A stretch of DNA of 52,249 nucleotides from Streptomyces griseus (GTDB taxonomy: Bacteria; Actinomycetota; Actinomycetes; Streptomycetales; Streptomycetaceae). The notes beneath the pieces were generated by a model, which worked only from the letters and a program-made list of their open reading frames with translations, ran no database searches and was not told the DNA's origin. Position 1 is the first letter of the stretch. Each line of letters begins with the position of its first letter. The translations under genes and the position numbers were made by a program. The stretch covers positions 1 through 52,249 of the forward strand of contig NZ_UAVD01000045.1 of the NCBI RefSeq assembly GCF_900460065.1, written 5' to 3'. This document shows, in pieces, positions 15,523 to 24,137 of this stretch.

Positions 15523-15849
15523 TCAGACCTTGGCGGTGACCGGTGCGGGGTCGGTGACCAGGGCGCGGGCCTCCCGGCTGACCTTCGGCTCGACGAAGAA
15601 CGAGGCGAAGGGGATGCAGCCGGCGGCCAGCACCCACAGGAGCTTGCCGAAGGGCCACTTCGCCTTGGAGCCGAGATCGAACGCGAAGACGACGTAGACG
15701 ATGAACAGCACGCCGTGGATCTGCGAGATCAGCATGGTGTCGCCGGTCTCGAAGCCGTACTTCGCGATGATCGCCACGGTGAAGACGAGCAGCCAGATGG
15801 CGGTGACGTAGGCCATCACCCGGTAGCGGGTGAGCACGTTCTGTTTCAT
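15523..15849 (-). CDS. DUF3817 membrane protein
   Basis: A 108-residue integral membrane protein of the DUF3817 family. Three hydrophobic segments are visible: VMAYVTAIWLLVFTVAII, LISQIHGVLFIVYVVFAF and LLWVLAAGCIPFASFFV. The family pattern IHGVLFIVY-FDLGSKAKWP is well conserved; function is unknown. Start ATG 15849 lies seven bases after a minus-strand TACGCT box (15857-15862), suggesting leaderless translation; the longer frame upstream lacks support. A paralogue with the same HG-FVIY-KAKWP pattern lies at 24431-24781. Confidence 0.85.
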   Translation of the reverse strand: MKQNVLTRYRVMAYVTAIWLLVFTVAIIAKYGFETGDTMLISQIHGVLFIVYVVFAFDLGSKAKWPFGKLLWVLAAGCIPFASFFVEPKVSREARALVTDPAPVTAKV

Positions 15850-15916
15850 GGCTACGAGCGTAACGGGACGACCGGCGCGATCTTCGCGCGACCCCGGCCT
15901 CACCGGAGGCCCGCGT

Positions 15917-16426
15917 TCACTTCTCCTCGAAGTCCTGGGCCGCCACCCGCAGCGGACGCAGCATGGCGAAGATCTCGGCGCACTCCTCGGCGTCGTACAC
16001 CCCGAGCCCGAAGTCGATCGCGACCAGGTCCCGGGTGGCCGCCTCGACGACGTCGCGGCCCTTGCCGGTGATGGACGCCAGCGTGCCGCGGCCGTCGTTG
16101 GGGTTCGGCCGCTTGTCGACGAGCCCGGACCTGACCAGCCGGTCCACGGTGTTGGTGACCGAGGTGGGATGCACCATCAGCCGCTCCCCGATCTTGGACA
16201 TCGGCAGCTCACCGGCCTTGGAGAAGGCGAGCAGCACCAGCGCCTCGTACCGGGCGAAGGTCAGCCCGTACGGCTTGACGACGGCGTCGACCTCGGCGAG
16301 CAGGATCTGCTGGGCCCGCATGATCGAGGTGATCGCCCCCATCGAGGGCACGGGTCCCCAGCGCTGCTGCCAGAGCTCGTCGGCGCGGGCGATGGGATCG
16401 AAGGGAAGACTGAGCGGCTTCGGCAC
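15917..16426 (-). CDS. MarR-family regulator
   Basis: A 169-residue winged-helix regulator. It shows the MarR core: dimer helices near the N-terminus (SIMRAQQILLAEVDAVVK), the recognition region MSKIGERLMVHPTSVTNTVDRLVRSGLV (about 75-103) and the wing KRPNPNDGRGTLASITGKG. The spacing and wording resemble the phenylacetate/aromatic MarR group, but no such operon is visible. Start GTG 16426 lies seven bases after a minus-strand TAAGGT box (16434-16439), which overlaps the stop codon of the MFS gene. It could therefore be expressed on its own although it follows the MFS gene by only ten bases. Confidence 0.85.
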   Translation of the reverse strand: MPKPLSLPFDPIARADELWQQRWGPVPSMGAITSIMRAQQILLAEVDAVVKPYGLTFARYEALVLLAFSKAGELPMSKIGERLMVHPTSVTNTVDRLVRSGLVDKRPNPNDGRGTLASITGKGRDVVEAATRDLVAIDFGLGVYDAEECAEIFAMLRPLRVAAQDFEEK

Positions 16427-16436
16427 GGCACCGACC

Positions 16437-17861
16437 TTACCGACTGGTCACATGCCGGTCAGCCCCGTCTCGTCCTTCGGTATCGGACATCCGTCCGGGG
16501 GCTGTCCCGCGGACCTCGGCGACCAGCAGGAGCGTGCAGACGGTACCGATGATTCCGGATCCGGCGACCACCTGGTGGACCGGGAAGAACTCGGCCGCGA
16601 GCCCCGCCAGCGCCATCCCGAGGCCCTGGACGGTCATCAGCCCGGCGGTGAGCAGCGTCATGGCCCGGCCGCGCAGCTCCTGGGGCACGGCGTCGACGAA
16701 CCACTGGTCGAGCCCGATCACATAGGCGGCGCCGGCGCCGGCCAGGGCGAGGGCCGCCAGGGCGAGCGGCAGCCCGGGGCGGACCGCGTACACCAGTAGC
16801 GGGAGGAGACCGGCGGCGGCGACCGGCAGGACGATCCGGGAGCGGTTACGGGGGCTGAGCGCGGAGCCCACGAACAGCTCGGCCCCGATGTGCCCGACGG
16901 CCATCGCGCAGAGCAGCAGCCCGAGCGCGGCCGGCGAGGCCCCGATCGCGTCGGCGTACGGGGCGGCGAGCGCCTCCGGGGCCACCACGAACATCGCCGG
17001 CAGCCAGAACAGCAGCATCAGCGCCCGGACCCGGCGGTCGCCCAGCACCAGACGGGCCCCGGAGAGCGACTCCTTCAGCAGCGTCCCGCCGCCCTCGCCG
17101 GCGCCGGCACGGGCCGGGCGGTCGCGGGTCCCGAAGCGGAGCAGCGCGGCCGAGCACAGGAAGGTCACCACGGTGACGGTGATGGCACCGCGCGGCGACA
17201 GCACGGTGAGCAGCACCCCGCCGGCGCCGAACCCGATGAGCATCGCGCTCTGCGAGACGATCCGCAGCAGGGAGCGGCCCAGGACGTAGAGGTCGCCCTC
17301 GCCGAGGATGTCGGTGAGGGCCGCCATCCGGGTCCCGGTGAAGACCGGAGCGATGGCGGCGACCAGGCAGCGCAGGGCGAGGAGCCCGGCGACCGGGGTG
17401 GCGGGCACCAGCATCACGGCGACGCAGGCCGCGCAGAGCAGGTCGCAGACGACCAGGACGCGGCGGGCCGGGTAGCGGTCGGCGACCCCGGCGAACAGCG
17501 TCCCGCCGATCAGGTACGGGAGCAGCCCCAGCGCGAACGTCAGCGCGCTGAGCAGCGGGGATCCGGTGAGGTCGTAGACGAGCACGGTGAGCGCCAGCTC
17601 GCTGACCACGACGCCGAGCAGCGAGAGCAGGTGGGCGGCGAAGACGGCCCGGAACTCGGTGACGGCGAAGACGGCCCGGTAGCCGCGCGGTGGGGCGCCG
17701 GGATCCGGGGCGTCGAGGCCGGGCGCGGCGGCCTCCCGGAGCGTGGGCCCGGGGCCCGGGTCGCGGTGGGCGGCACGCTCCGGGGACCGGGCCGGGACCG
17801 GCGCCGCCTGGGCGGGCGGGGTACGGGGTGTGTCCGCCGGGGCGGGGCTGTCGGTCTCCAT
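16437..17861 (-). CDS. MFS-type transporter
   Basis: A 474-residue protein with an approximately 80-residue Pro/Ala-rich cytoplasmic N-terminus and about 12 membrane segments. The loop RYPARRVLVVCDLL resembles the MFS intracellular 2-3 loop, and the family is the MFS_3/enterobactin-exporter-like group of drug and siderophore exporters. The substrate is unknown. Start ATG 17861 (METDSPAP) is chosen because the frame above it runs into the divergent gene. It is divergent from a DUF5937/ArsR regulator 80 bases away, a pair arrangement that suggests the regulator controls it. Confidence 0.85.
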   Translation of the reverse strand: METDSPAPADTPRTPPAQAAPVPARSPERAAHRDPGPGPTLREAAAPGLDAPDPGAPPRGYRAVFAVTEFRAVFAAHLLSLLGVVVSELALTVLVYDLTGSPLLSALTFALGLLPYLIGGTLFAGVADRYPARRVLVVCDLLCAACVAVMLVPATPVAGLLALRCLVAAIAPVFTGTRMAALTDILGEGDLYVLGRSLLRIVSQSAMLIGFGAGGVLLTVLSPRGAITVTVVTFLCSAALLRFGTRDRPARAGAGEGGGTLLKESLSGARLVLGDRRVRALMLLFWLPAMFVVAPEALAAPYADAIGASPAALGLLLCAMAVGHIGAELFVGSALSPRNRSRIVLPVAAAGLLPLLVYAVRPGLPLALAALALAGAGAAYVIGLDQWFVDAVPQELRGRAMTLLTAGLMTVQGLGMALAGLAAEFFPVHQVVAGSGIIGTVCTLLLVAEVRGTAPGRMSDTEGRDGADRHVTSR

Positions 17862-17941
17862 GGGACGAGCCTGGGGCCGGGGCGCGGCCGGCTCTAGACT
17901 TTCGGCTGGAGACGAATGTCCGGCGCGAGGGGAGGAGGGGC

Positions 17942-18925
17942 ATGCCGTTCCGGCTGCACTTCGGCGAGAGCGATCTGCTGCGCTGCCGGTTCGCCCTGTC
18001 ACCGCTGTTCGAGACCCAGGAAGCGGTGCGCACCCTGCACCGCACCGGCCGCCACGGGTACCACCTGCCGTGGCTCCGGCGGATCCGGGAGGCGTCCGAG
18101 GCGCTGGACCTGGAGCCGTTGTGGCTGCTGATGCCGTCCGGCGGCCACAACCCGGACTTCATCTGCCCGCCGCCGATCGGGCCGCTCGCGACGTTCGAGG
18201 AGGAGATCGCGGCCGTCCGGGCGGTCGATCCGGAGGTGGCGCGGGCCGACATGGCGCAGGCGCTGGCGGACCGGCCCGGCGGGGCCGCGTCGGCGGCGGG
18301 CCGGCGGCTGCTGGCCGATCCGGCGCGGGCCGTGCGGGAGCTCGCCGATCTGCTGGAGCGGGCCTGGCAGGCGCTGATCGAGCCGTACTGGCCCCGCCTG
18401 CGGGCGCTGCTGGAGGCGGACATCGCCTACCACTCGCGGCGGCTCGCGGACAGCGGGCTCGAACAGCTGCTGGGCGAACTGAACCCGCGGCTGAGCTGGC
18501 AGGGCGCGACGCTCACGGTGGCCGGGACCCAGGGCGACCACGAGCGGGTGCTGGGCGGGCAGGGGCTGGTCCTGATGCCGAGCGTCTTCGTCTGGCCGGA
18601 GGTCGTGGGCGGCCACGAGGAGCCGTGGCGGCCGGGGCTGATCTACCCGGCGCGCGGCATCGGCGGGCTGTGGAGCCAGTCCGCCGAGCGGACCCCGGGG
18701 ACCCTCGCCCGGCTGCTGGGCCAGGTCCGGGCCGATGTGCTGTGCGCGCTGGACGAACCGGCCGGGACGAGCGTGCTGGCGCACCGGCTGGGCCTCGCCC
18801 CCTCGTCCGTGTCGGCCCATCTCTCCGTGCTGCGCGGGGCGGGACTGCTGACCTCGCGGCGCTATGGACACCAGGTGCTGTACGAGCGCACCCCGCTGGG
18901 GATCGCGCTGGCCGCCGCGGACTGA
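17942..18925 (+). CDS. DUF5937/ArsR-type winged-helix regulator
   Basis: A 327-residue regulator. The N-terminal about 230 residues form the DUF5937 region (PFRLHFGESDLLRCRFALSP onward), typical of a large actinobacterial group. The C-terminal about 80 residues carry an ArsR helix-turn-helix with the recognition helix SSVSAHLSVLRGAGLL and wing TSRRYGHQVLYERT. No ArsR metal box is visible, so it probably senses something else through the N-terminal domain. Start ATG 17942 behind GAGGGGAGGAGG. A TAGACT box lies at 17895-17900. It is divergent from an MFS exporter and probably represses it. Confidence 0.85.
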   Translation: MPFRLHFGESDLLRCRFALSPLFETQEAVRTLHRTGRHGYHLPWLRRIREASEALDLEPLWLLMPSGGHNPDFICPPPIGPLATFEEEIAAVRAVDPEVARADMAQALADRPGGAASAAGRRLLADPARAVRELADLLERAWQALIEPYWPRLRALLEADIAYHSRRLADSGLEQLLGELNPRLSWQGATLTVAGTQGDHERVLGGQGLVLMPSVFVWPEVVGGHEEPWRPGLIYPARGIGGLWSQSAERTPGTLARLLGQVRADVLCALDEPAGTSVLAHRLGLAPSSVSAHLSVLRGAGLLTSRRYGHQVLYERTPLGIALAAAD

Positions 18926-18947
18926 CGGAGACGGCGCCGAGCGGCTC

Positions 18948-18975
18948 GGGGCGGCGGGGGGGCTTCGGCCGCCCC
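18948..18975 (+). terminator. Hairpin after ArsR-type gene
   Basis: GGGGCGGC (18948-18955) pairs with GCCGCCCC (18968-18975). It lies 22 bases after the stop and is a likely terminator. Confidence 0.5.
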
Positions 18976-19009
18976 GGGACCGGCACGCCCCGGGGCGTCG
19001 CGGCGTACG

Positions 19010-19046
19010 GGTCACGGACGGTGTCGCACCGCCACGCTCCGTGACC
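19010..19046. repeat. Inverted repeat upstream of cslZ
   Basis: GGTCACGGA (19010-19018) pairs with TCCGTGACC (19038-19046); the loop contains a smaller CGGTG/CACCG stem. It lies 70 bases before the cslZ start and could be a second terminator or a regulatory site. Confidence 0.4.
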
Positions 19047-19114
19047 GCTGTGTCACGATTGCCCCACCTCCCTGTGCTCCGTGTCCGTGCGTCACCACCG
19101 TCCGAGGGGTCTGG

Positions 19115-20164
19115 ATGTCCGGCCGCAGAATCGTCCCCCGCGCTCTCCCCCGCACGCTCCCCGTCCTGGCCGCCGTCTGGCTGGTGACCGTTCTCACCGC
19201 GGGCTGCTCGACACCGGAACCGCGCGTCACCCGCAGCGCCGAGGCGGCGGACGAACTCGTCCGGGGAGAGCCCGCCCCGAGCGCGGCCTCCCCGTACTGG
19301 GTCGACCCGAACAGCGACGCGGCCCGCCAGGTGCGCGCCTGGGAGAAGGAGGGGCGCGACGCCGAGGCGAAGATCCTGCGGCGCATCTCCGGCCGGCCGG
19401 TGGCCGACTGGCCCGCGTGGGACGACCCGGCCCCCGGGATCCGGGCCGCCGTGAAGTCCGCCGCCCGCACGGACAAGACCGTCCTGCTGGTGGCGTACAA
19501 CATCCCGCACCGGGACTGCGGGCTCTACTCCGCGGGCGGCGCGAAGGACGCGGACGCCTACCGTTCCTGGATCGGCGAGTTCGCCGCCGCCATCAAGAAC
19601 GCCCCGGCGACCGTGATCCTGGAGCCGGACGCCCTCCCCCACATCACGGACGGCTGCACCCCGGCCGAGCACCACGCGGAGCGCTACCAGCTCCTCTCCG
19701 AGGCGGTCGACGCGCTCAAGGCCCTGCCCAAGACCCGGGTCTACCTGGACGCGGGCAACCCGGACTGGATCGACGAGCCGTCCAAGATGGCGCAGCCGCT
19801 GCGGCAGGCCGGCATCGACCGGGCCGACGGATTCTCGCTGAACGTCTCCAACTTCCAGTCGAACGCGAGCGTGAGGACGTACGCGAAGCGGCTCTCCGAC
19901 GCCGTGGGCGGCGCGCACTTCGTGATCGACACCAGCCGCAACGGCAACGGCCCCCTGTCCGGGGGCCGTGACGAGGCCTGGTGCAATCCGCCGGGCCGGG
20001 GGCTCGGCACGCCGCCCACCACCGACACCGGCGACGACCGGCTCGACGCCTATCTGTGGATCAAGCGGCCGGGCGACTCCGACGGCACCTGCCGGGGCGG
20101 CCCGCCGGCCGGCGACTGGTGGCCGGAGTACGCGCTCGGCCTGGCGAGGCGCGCCGCCTCCTGA
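19115..20164 (+). CDS. cslZ: GH6 endoglucanase-type lipoprotein of csl locus
   Basis: A 349-residue glycoside hydrolase family 6 protein, expected to cut beta-1,4-glucan. The N-terminus has basic residues, a hydrophobic core and the lipobox LTAGC (27-31), so the mature protein would be tethered to the outer membrane face by lipidated C31. GH6 signatures are present: NIPHRDCG with the general acid D134, and ILEPDAL with D172; also VYLDAGNPDWI and GFSLNVSNF. Start ATG 19115 behind GAGGGG. It is convergent with glxA, 24 bases apart. In S. coelicolor the same three genes form a locus that makes and trims a glucan at hyphal tips; CslZ is thought to process or release the nascent polymer. Confidence 0.88.
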   Translation: MSGRRIVPRALPRTLPVLAAVWLVTVLTAGCSTPEPRVTRSAEAADELVRGEPAPSAASPYWVDPNSDAARQVRAWEKEGRDAEAKILRRISGRPVADWPAWDDPAPGIRAAVKSAARTDKTVLLVAYNIPHRDCGLYSAGGAKDADAYRSWIGEFAAAIKNAPATVILEPDALPHITDGCTPAEHHAERYQLLSEAVDALKALPKTRVYLDAGNPDWIDEPSKMAQPLRQAGIDRADGFSLNVSNFQSNASVRTYAKRLSDAVGGAHFVIDTSRNGNGPLSGGRDEAWCNPPGRGLGTPPTTDTGDDRLDAYLWIKRPGDSDGTCRGGPPAGDWWPEYALGLARRAAS

Positions 20165-20188
20165 CCCGGCCGCGGCGCTCCCCCGGGC

Positions 20189-22144
20189 TCACGCGACCTT
20201 GACCCACTTCGCCTCGGAGGGAACGCCGTCGGTGTCGGTGACGAACAGCATGTACCAGCCGGGCGGCACCAGCGTGGGGTCGTCCGGCACGTTCAGGCTC
20301 ACCTTGCCGTCGCCCTTCTCCAGGCCCAGCTCGATGGAGCGCTGCTCCACGTCGGTGGTGTGGGTGACGGCGCTCGGCCGCATCAGCCGGGCGGTGGCGA
20401 TCCGGTCCGCGTCCGCGCTCCCGTAGGTGACCGTCGTGCCCCGCTCGGCGTTCTCGGGGCCGTCGCCGATGACCGGGCGCTCGTCCTTGCCGCGGTGCAG
20501 GGCGGGCGGGGTGTAGACCTCCATGCGCTGCTCGAACTTGCCGAGCTTGGTGTTGTCCTTGTCGCCGTAGAGCGAGTCGGAGCCGAAGGTCGCCACCCGC
20601 CCGTCGGGCAGCAGCAGCGCCTCGGAGTGGTAGTTGCGCCCCACCGTCGGCTCGGCCGCCTCCTTGAAGGTGTTGGTCTTCGGGTCGTAGGACTGCGCCT
20701 TCAGGATGTTGCTGGCCCCGCGGCCCCGGTAGTCCTCGGATCCGCCGCTGGTGAAGACGGTGTCGTCGGGCATGATCACGCTGTTCAGGTAGCGGGTGCC
20801 CTGCGGCAGGTCGGGACCGGGCTCGAAGGCCGGGTTGTCCTGCGCCAGGTCGATGACCGCCGTGCGGGCGGTGGACTTCTTGGACTCGCCGACCCCGCCG
20901 CCGCCCAGCACCATCACCTTCTGGTCCTGCACCGGCGGCAGCATCAGCGAGGCCGCCGTCTCCAACTGGTCGGTGTCGGTCAGTCCGGGCACCTGGGTGA
21001 ACGTGTTCTTCTTGATGTCCCAGATGCCGGGCTCGCGCCCCTTGTCCGCGGGGCCGTAACCGGCGTTGGCTCCCGGGTAGAAGAGCTTGCCGCCCTTGGT
21101 CAGGAAGAGCGCCGGGTAGGTCGGGAAGTAGTGGAAGGGGCCCTTGGACCACTTCTTCGTCTTCGGGTCGTAGATCTCGTTGTCGCCCGGGAGGATCGCG
21201 CCGACGTCGTCGAGGCCGGAGACGGAGAGCACCCGGCCGTCCTCCAGGCCGACGAGCGTCGGATACCAGCGGGCCTCCTTCATCGGGTCGACCTTGATGT
21301 ACTTCTCGGCCGTCGGGTCGAACTCGTAGGCGGCGCGGATCCCCTGGAAGTCCTGCTTGTCCATGGTGATCTTCTCGGCGAGGCCGTAGGAGTTGTCGGC
21401 GGCCTTGCCCTTCAGCCCGACGATCTCGTACTGGGCGGCGTCCGTCGCCACCGCGTCGGGTCCCTCGTCCACCGCCTCCACGAAGACCCGCTGCTCGGAG
21501 GCGGTCACCTTGGTCTTCCACGGCTTCATCCGGCCGCTCTCGAAGTAGTCGACCTCGAACTCGCGCTTGGCCTTGGGGACGATGACGTCGAACTTGGCCA
21601 CGTACTCGGCGCCGGAGGGCGAGCGGAAGACGGTGCCTTTCTTGAGCTTCAGCGGCTTGTCCGGATTCTCGTTCTTGACCCGCATACCGCCGCCGGCCCG
21701 CTTCACCTTGTCGTCGAGCACCTCGTAGCGGGCGGTGCCCCCCGCGATCAGGAGGCGGCCGTCGGGGAGCTGGGCGTGGCCGCCGCAGAAGAAGTCCTCG
21801 GGGGTGGGGATCTTCTGGAAGGTGTTCTCGGCCGGGTCCCAGAGCACGGTGTCGAAGGTGCCTTCGTCGAAGTGCGCCTGGTCGTTGCCGGAGCCGGCGA
21901 CGATCAGCACCTTGCCGGTGTGCAGGAGCGCCGCGTGGATCGCGTTGGTGCGGTACTCCTTCGGGATGTCCACCCGGTCCCAGGAGCCGTACTCCGCCTT
22001 GTACTCCGGCTGGTCGATCTTGTACGCGTGGTACCTGTCCTCGGCGAAGGACAGGGCCGCGGGAGCGTTCAGCCCGGCGAGCAGCACCACCGCGCCGCCT
22101 CCCAGGAGCGTCTTCCTCATCTGCTTCGAGGGCCGGTAGGCCAT
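20189..22144 (-). CDS. glxA: Mono-copper radical oxidase
   Basis: An exported oxidase of the galactose-oxidase/GlxA class that oxidises an alcohol or aldehyde and makes H2O2, acting on the glycan made by CslA. It has 651 residues: a signal sequence (about 9-34), a kelch-type seven-bladed propeller and a C-terminal DUF1929 Ig-like domain. Aligned by eye with galactose oxidase, the Cys-Tyr cofactor would be C120 (FFCGGH) and Y294 (EARWYPT), with W293 adjacent. The copper ligands would be Y505 and H506 (RNYHSEALL) and the late His in SAVTHTTD. Residues about 140-270 are an insertion relative to galactose oxidase. Start ATG 22144 is three bases after the cslA stop, so cslA-glxA is an operon. Confidence 0.93.
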   Translation of the reverse strand: MAYRPSKQMRKTLLGGGAVVLLAGLNAPAALSFAEDRYHAYKIDQPEYKAEYGSWDRVDIPKEYRTNAIHAALLHTGKVLIVAGSGNDQAHFDEGTFDTVLWDPAENTFQKIPTPEDFFCGGHAQLPDGRLLIAGGTARYEVLDDKVKRAGGGMRVKNENPDKPLKLKKGTVFRSPSGAEYVAKFDVIVPKAKREFEVDYFESGRMKPWKTKVTASEQRVFVEAVDEGPDAVATDAAQYEIVGLKGKAADNSYGLAEKITMDKQDFQGIRAAYEFDPTAEKYIKVDPMKEARWYPTLVGLEDGRVLSVSGLDDVGAILPGDNEIYDPKTKKWSKGPFHYFPTYPALFLTKGGKLFYPGANAGYGPADKGREPGIWDIKKNTFTQVPGLTDTDQLETAASLMLPPVQDQKVMVLGGGGVGESKKSTARTAVIDLAQDNPAFEPGPDLPQGTRYLNSVIMPDDTVFTSGGSEDYRGRGASNILKAQSYDPKTNTFKEAAEPTVGRNYHSEALLLPDGRVATFGSDSLYGDKDNTKLGKFEQRMEVYTPPALHRGKDERPVIGDGPENAERGTTVTYGSADADRIATARLMRPSAVTHTTDVEQRSIELGLEKGDGKVSLNVPDDPTLVPPGWYMLFVTDTDGVPSEAKWVKVA

Positions 22145-22147
22145 GGG

Positions 22148-23956
22148 TCAGTTCCCTCCTGCGGTGGTGGTGGCGGTGGTGCCGGCGCTCGCCGCGGTGG
22201 GCGCCGTCGGGGCGGGGCCGGCGGCATAGGCCGGTTCGGGCTGCGGGGGCGCCGGGACGGGGACGGCGCGGGCGGCCTCGGCGCGCCGGTCCTGCCGGAC
22301 GGTCCAGGCCCAGATGGCGACCGGGCCGAGGGAGACGGCCAGCCCGAGCACCGCCCAGGTCCGCATCGCCGCGTGGGTGTGGTCCAGATACACCGACGCC
22401 GCGAGCGAGGAGAGCAGGACCGCCGCCCAGAAGAGGTGGATACGGAAGGTGAGCAGCCGGTCCGGGGACGCCTGGCCGCCCTTGGGCGTGACGACGAACC
22501 GGCCGTCGGCGCGGAGCACGGCCGAGCCCAGCGACTTCAGGTAGATCGGGGCGGAGAGCGCGGACATGGCCATGCCGGCGAGGCCGCCGGAGCCCTCGGG
22601 CTCGTGCGGGGAGACGTTGTGCCGGCGGTTCCAGAGGTAGAGCCCGATCTGGAGGGCGGCGGCGTCGCTGTAGAGCATCAGCCAGATGGAGGCGGAGACC
22701 TGGGTGCCGGACGCCCCGAACCAGAGGAACAGCACGCAGCTGCCCACGCCGAGCAGCCAGTTGACCGCGGTCATCGGGTAGTAGACGAGCATCAGCGTGT
22801 AGCTGAGGAGGCGGCCGGGGGGCACCCGGAACAGCGCCTTGCCGTACTGCTTGAACAGCGTCTCGTACGTGCCCCGGGACCAGCGCAGCTGCTGGGTGAA
22901 GAAGTCCGTCCAGGAGGCGGGGCCCTCGCCCACGGCGAGCACGTCGGGGGTGTAGACGGACCGCCAGTGGCGCCCGGTGCGCGGGTTGCGGCGGCGGTGG
23001 ATCTCGAAGCCGGTGGCCATGTCCTCGGTGATCGAGTCGTACAGGCCGCCGACCTGCCGCAGCGCGGCGATGCGTACGACGTTGTTGGTGCCGACGAACA
23101 TCGGGGCGCCGTAGCGGTTGCCCGCGCGCTGGATCAGGGCGTGGAAGAGGAACTGCTGCGATTCGGCGGCCTTGGTGACGGCCGAGTCGTAGTTCCCGTA
23201 GACCTGCGGCCCGACGACGAAGGCGACGTCCGGGTCGCGGAAGTAGCCCATCATCCGTTCCAGGAAGTTGGGCGTCGGCACGTGGTCGGTGTCGACGGAG
23301 GCGAAGAAGTCGTAGTCGCCGCCGTGCAGGGCGATCCAGGCGTTGTAGTTGCCGTGCTTCGTCCTCGCCCGGTGGACGCCCTTGTCGCGGTTCCACTCGG
23401 GGACCCCGCGCCGGGTGAAGTGGTGGACGCCCAGTTCGGCGCAGAGCATCCGGGCCCCGGGGTCGTCGCCCTCGTCGAGCAGCCAGACGTCCAGCGGGCC
23501 GGAGTGCCGCAGACGTACGGCGCCCTTGAGGGTGGCGCGGACCATGGAGAGCGGTTCCTTGCCGGGGACGTACGTGGTCAGGAAGGCGACCCTGGTGCCG
23601 GGCTCGGGCGTCACCGGGACGGGGTCGCGCGCGACGAGCGTGGCGTGCGCGATGGAGACCACGTTGACCAGCATGAACAGCTCGATCAGGGCGATCGACA
23701 CCAGCATCACGGTGTCGGCGACGACCAGCCAGCGCTCCCCGTTCTCCCGCTCGGTCCAGTGCGTGGGCCAGACCAGGTACAGCAGCAGGACGCCCGTGAG
23801 CACCGGGGCGAGGGTCATCAGGAGGACGGCTCTTATTCGGTGCTTCTCCGTCGAGAGCAGGCTCTTGTACCGCACCCGGTACCCCGTCGGCTCCGGCTCC
23901 GTGAGCGGACCCGCGAGCCGGCTGTAGGTGTCGTAGTCGTAGCCCTCCGACCGCAC
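22148..23956 (-). CDS. cslA: Cellulose synthase-like glycosyltransferase
   Basis: Membrane family-2 glycosyltransferase that polymerises a beta-glucan at hyphal tips. The 602-residue form has two N-terminal membrane helices, the cytosolic GT-A domain, and further helices C-terminally. Catalytic motifs in order: LDEGDD (about 160-165), VDTD (222-224, metal and UDP binding), TED (310-312, general base) and QQLRW (355-359, acceptor). It ends in a Pro/Ala/Thr-rich tail. Start: GTG 23956 with GGGAGG just upstream is preferred; an in-frame GTG at 23992 gives 12 more residues but has no ribosome site. It is first in the cslA-glxA operon. S. coelicolor CslA interacts with DivIVA and supports tip growth. 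Confidence 0.93.
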   Translation of the reverse strand: MRSEGYDYDTYSRLAGPLTEPEPTGYRVRYKSLLSTEKHRIRAVLLMTLAPVLTGVLLLYLVWPTHWTERENGERWLVVADTVMLVSIALIELFMLVNVVSIAHATLVARDPVPVTPEPGTRVAFLTTYVPGKEPLSMVRATLKGAVRLRHSGPLDVWLLDEGDDPGARMLCAELGVHHFTRRGVPEWNRDKGVHRARTKHGNYNAWIALHGGDYDFFASVDTDHVPTPNFLERMMGYFRDPDVAFVVGPQVYGNYDSAVTKAAESQQFLFHALIQRAGNRYGAPMFVGTNNVVRIAALRQVGGLYDSITEDMATGFEIHRRRNPRTGRHWRSVYTPDVLAVGEGPASWTDFFTQQLRWSRGTYETLFKQYGKALFRVPPGRLLSYTLMLVYYPMTAVNWLLGVGSCVLFLWFGASGTQVSASIWLMLYSDAAALQIGLYLWNRRHNVSPHEPEGSGGLAGMAMSALSAPIYLKSLGSAVLRADGRFVVTPKGGQASPDRLLTFRIHLFWAAVLLSSLAASVYLDHTHAAMRTWAVLGLAVSLGPVAIWAWTVRQDRRAEAARAVPVPAPPQPEPAYAAGPAPTAPTAASAGTTATTTAGGN

Positions 23957-24059
23957 CGTGCCTCCCACTGTCGAACGGGTTGATATCCCCACAGAAGGGG
24001 ACAGCTAACGGCGTGTCGACTTGGCGGGTCCGAGTGAGCGGTTTTTGGTCCGGAGCCGG

Positions 24060-24094
24060 AAAAACCCCCGACCGTGTGGTGCCGGGGGCTTTTC
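24060..24094 (-). terminator. Intrinsic terminator after thiamine-binding-type gene
   Basis: CCCCCG-ACC (24065-24073) pairs with GGT-GCCGGGGG (24078-24088) with a two-base bulge. On the minus strand the stem is followed by TTTTT. It lies 45 bases after the stop at 24138 and insulates the cslA promoter. Confidence 0.7.
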
Positions 24095-24137
24095 GGGTGA
24101 ACGGGGAAGGGGTCCGCGCGGACGGTGCGTCAGGAGG

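Noticed and set aside
20061..23983. Thousand-codon frames opposite and alongside glxA/cslA
   Set aside because: They are high-GC shadows; the products are Arg/Gly/Pro or Val/Asp/His low-complexity and the true genes have full family motifs.
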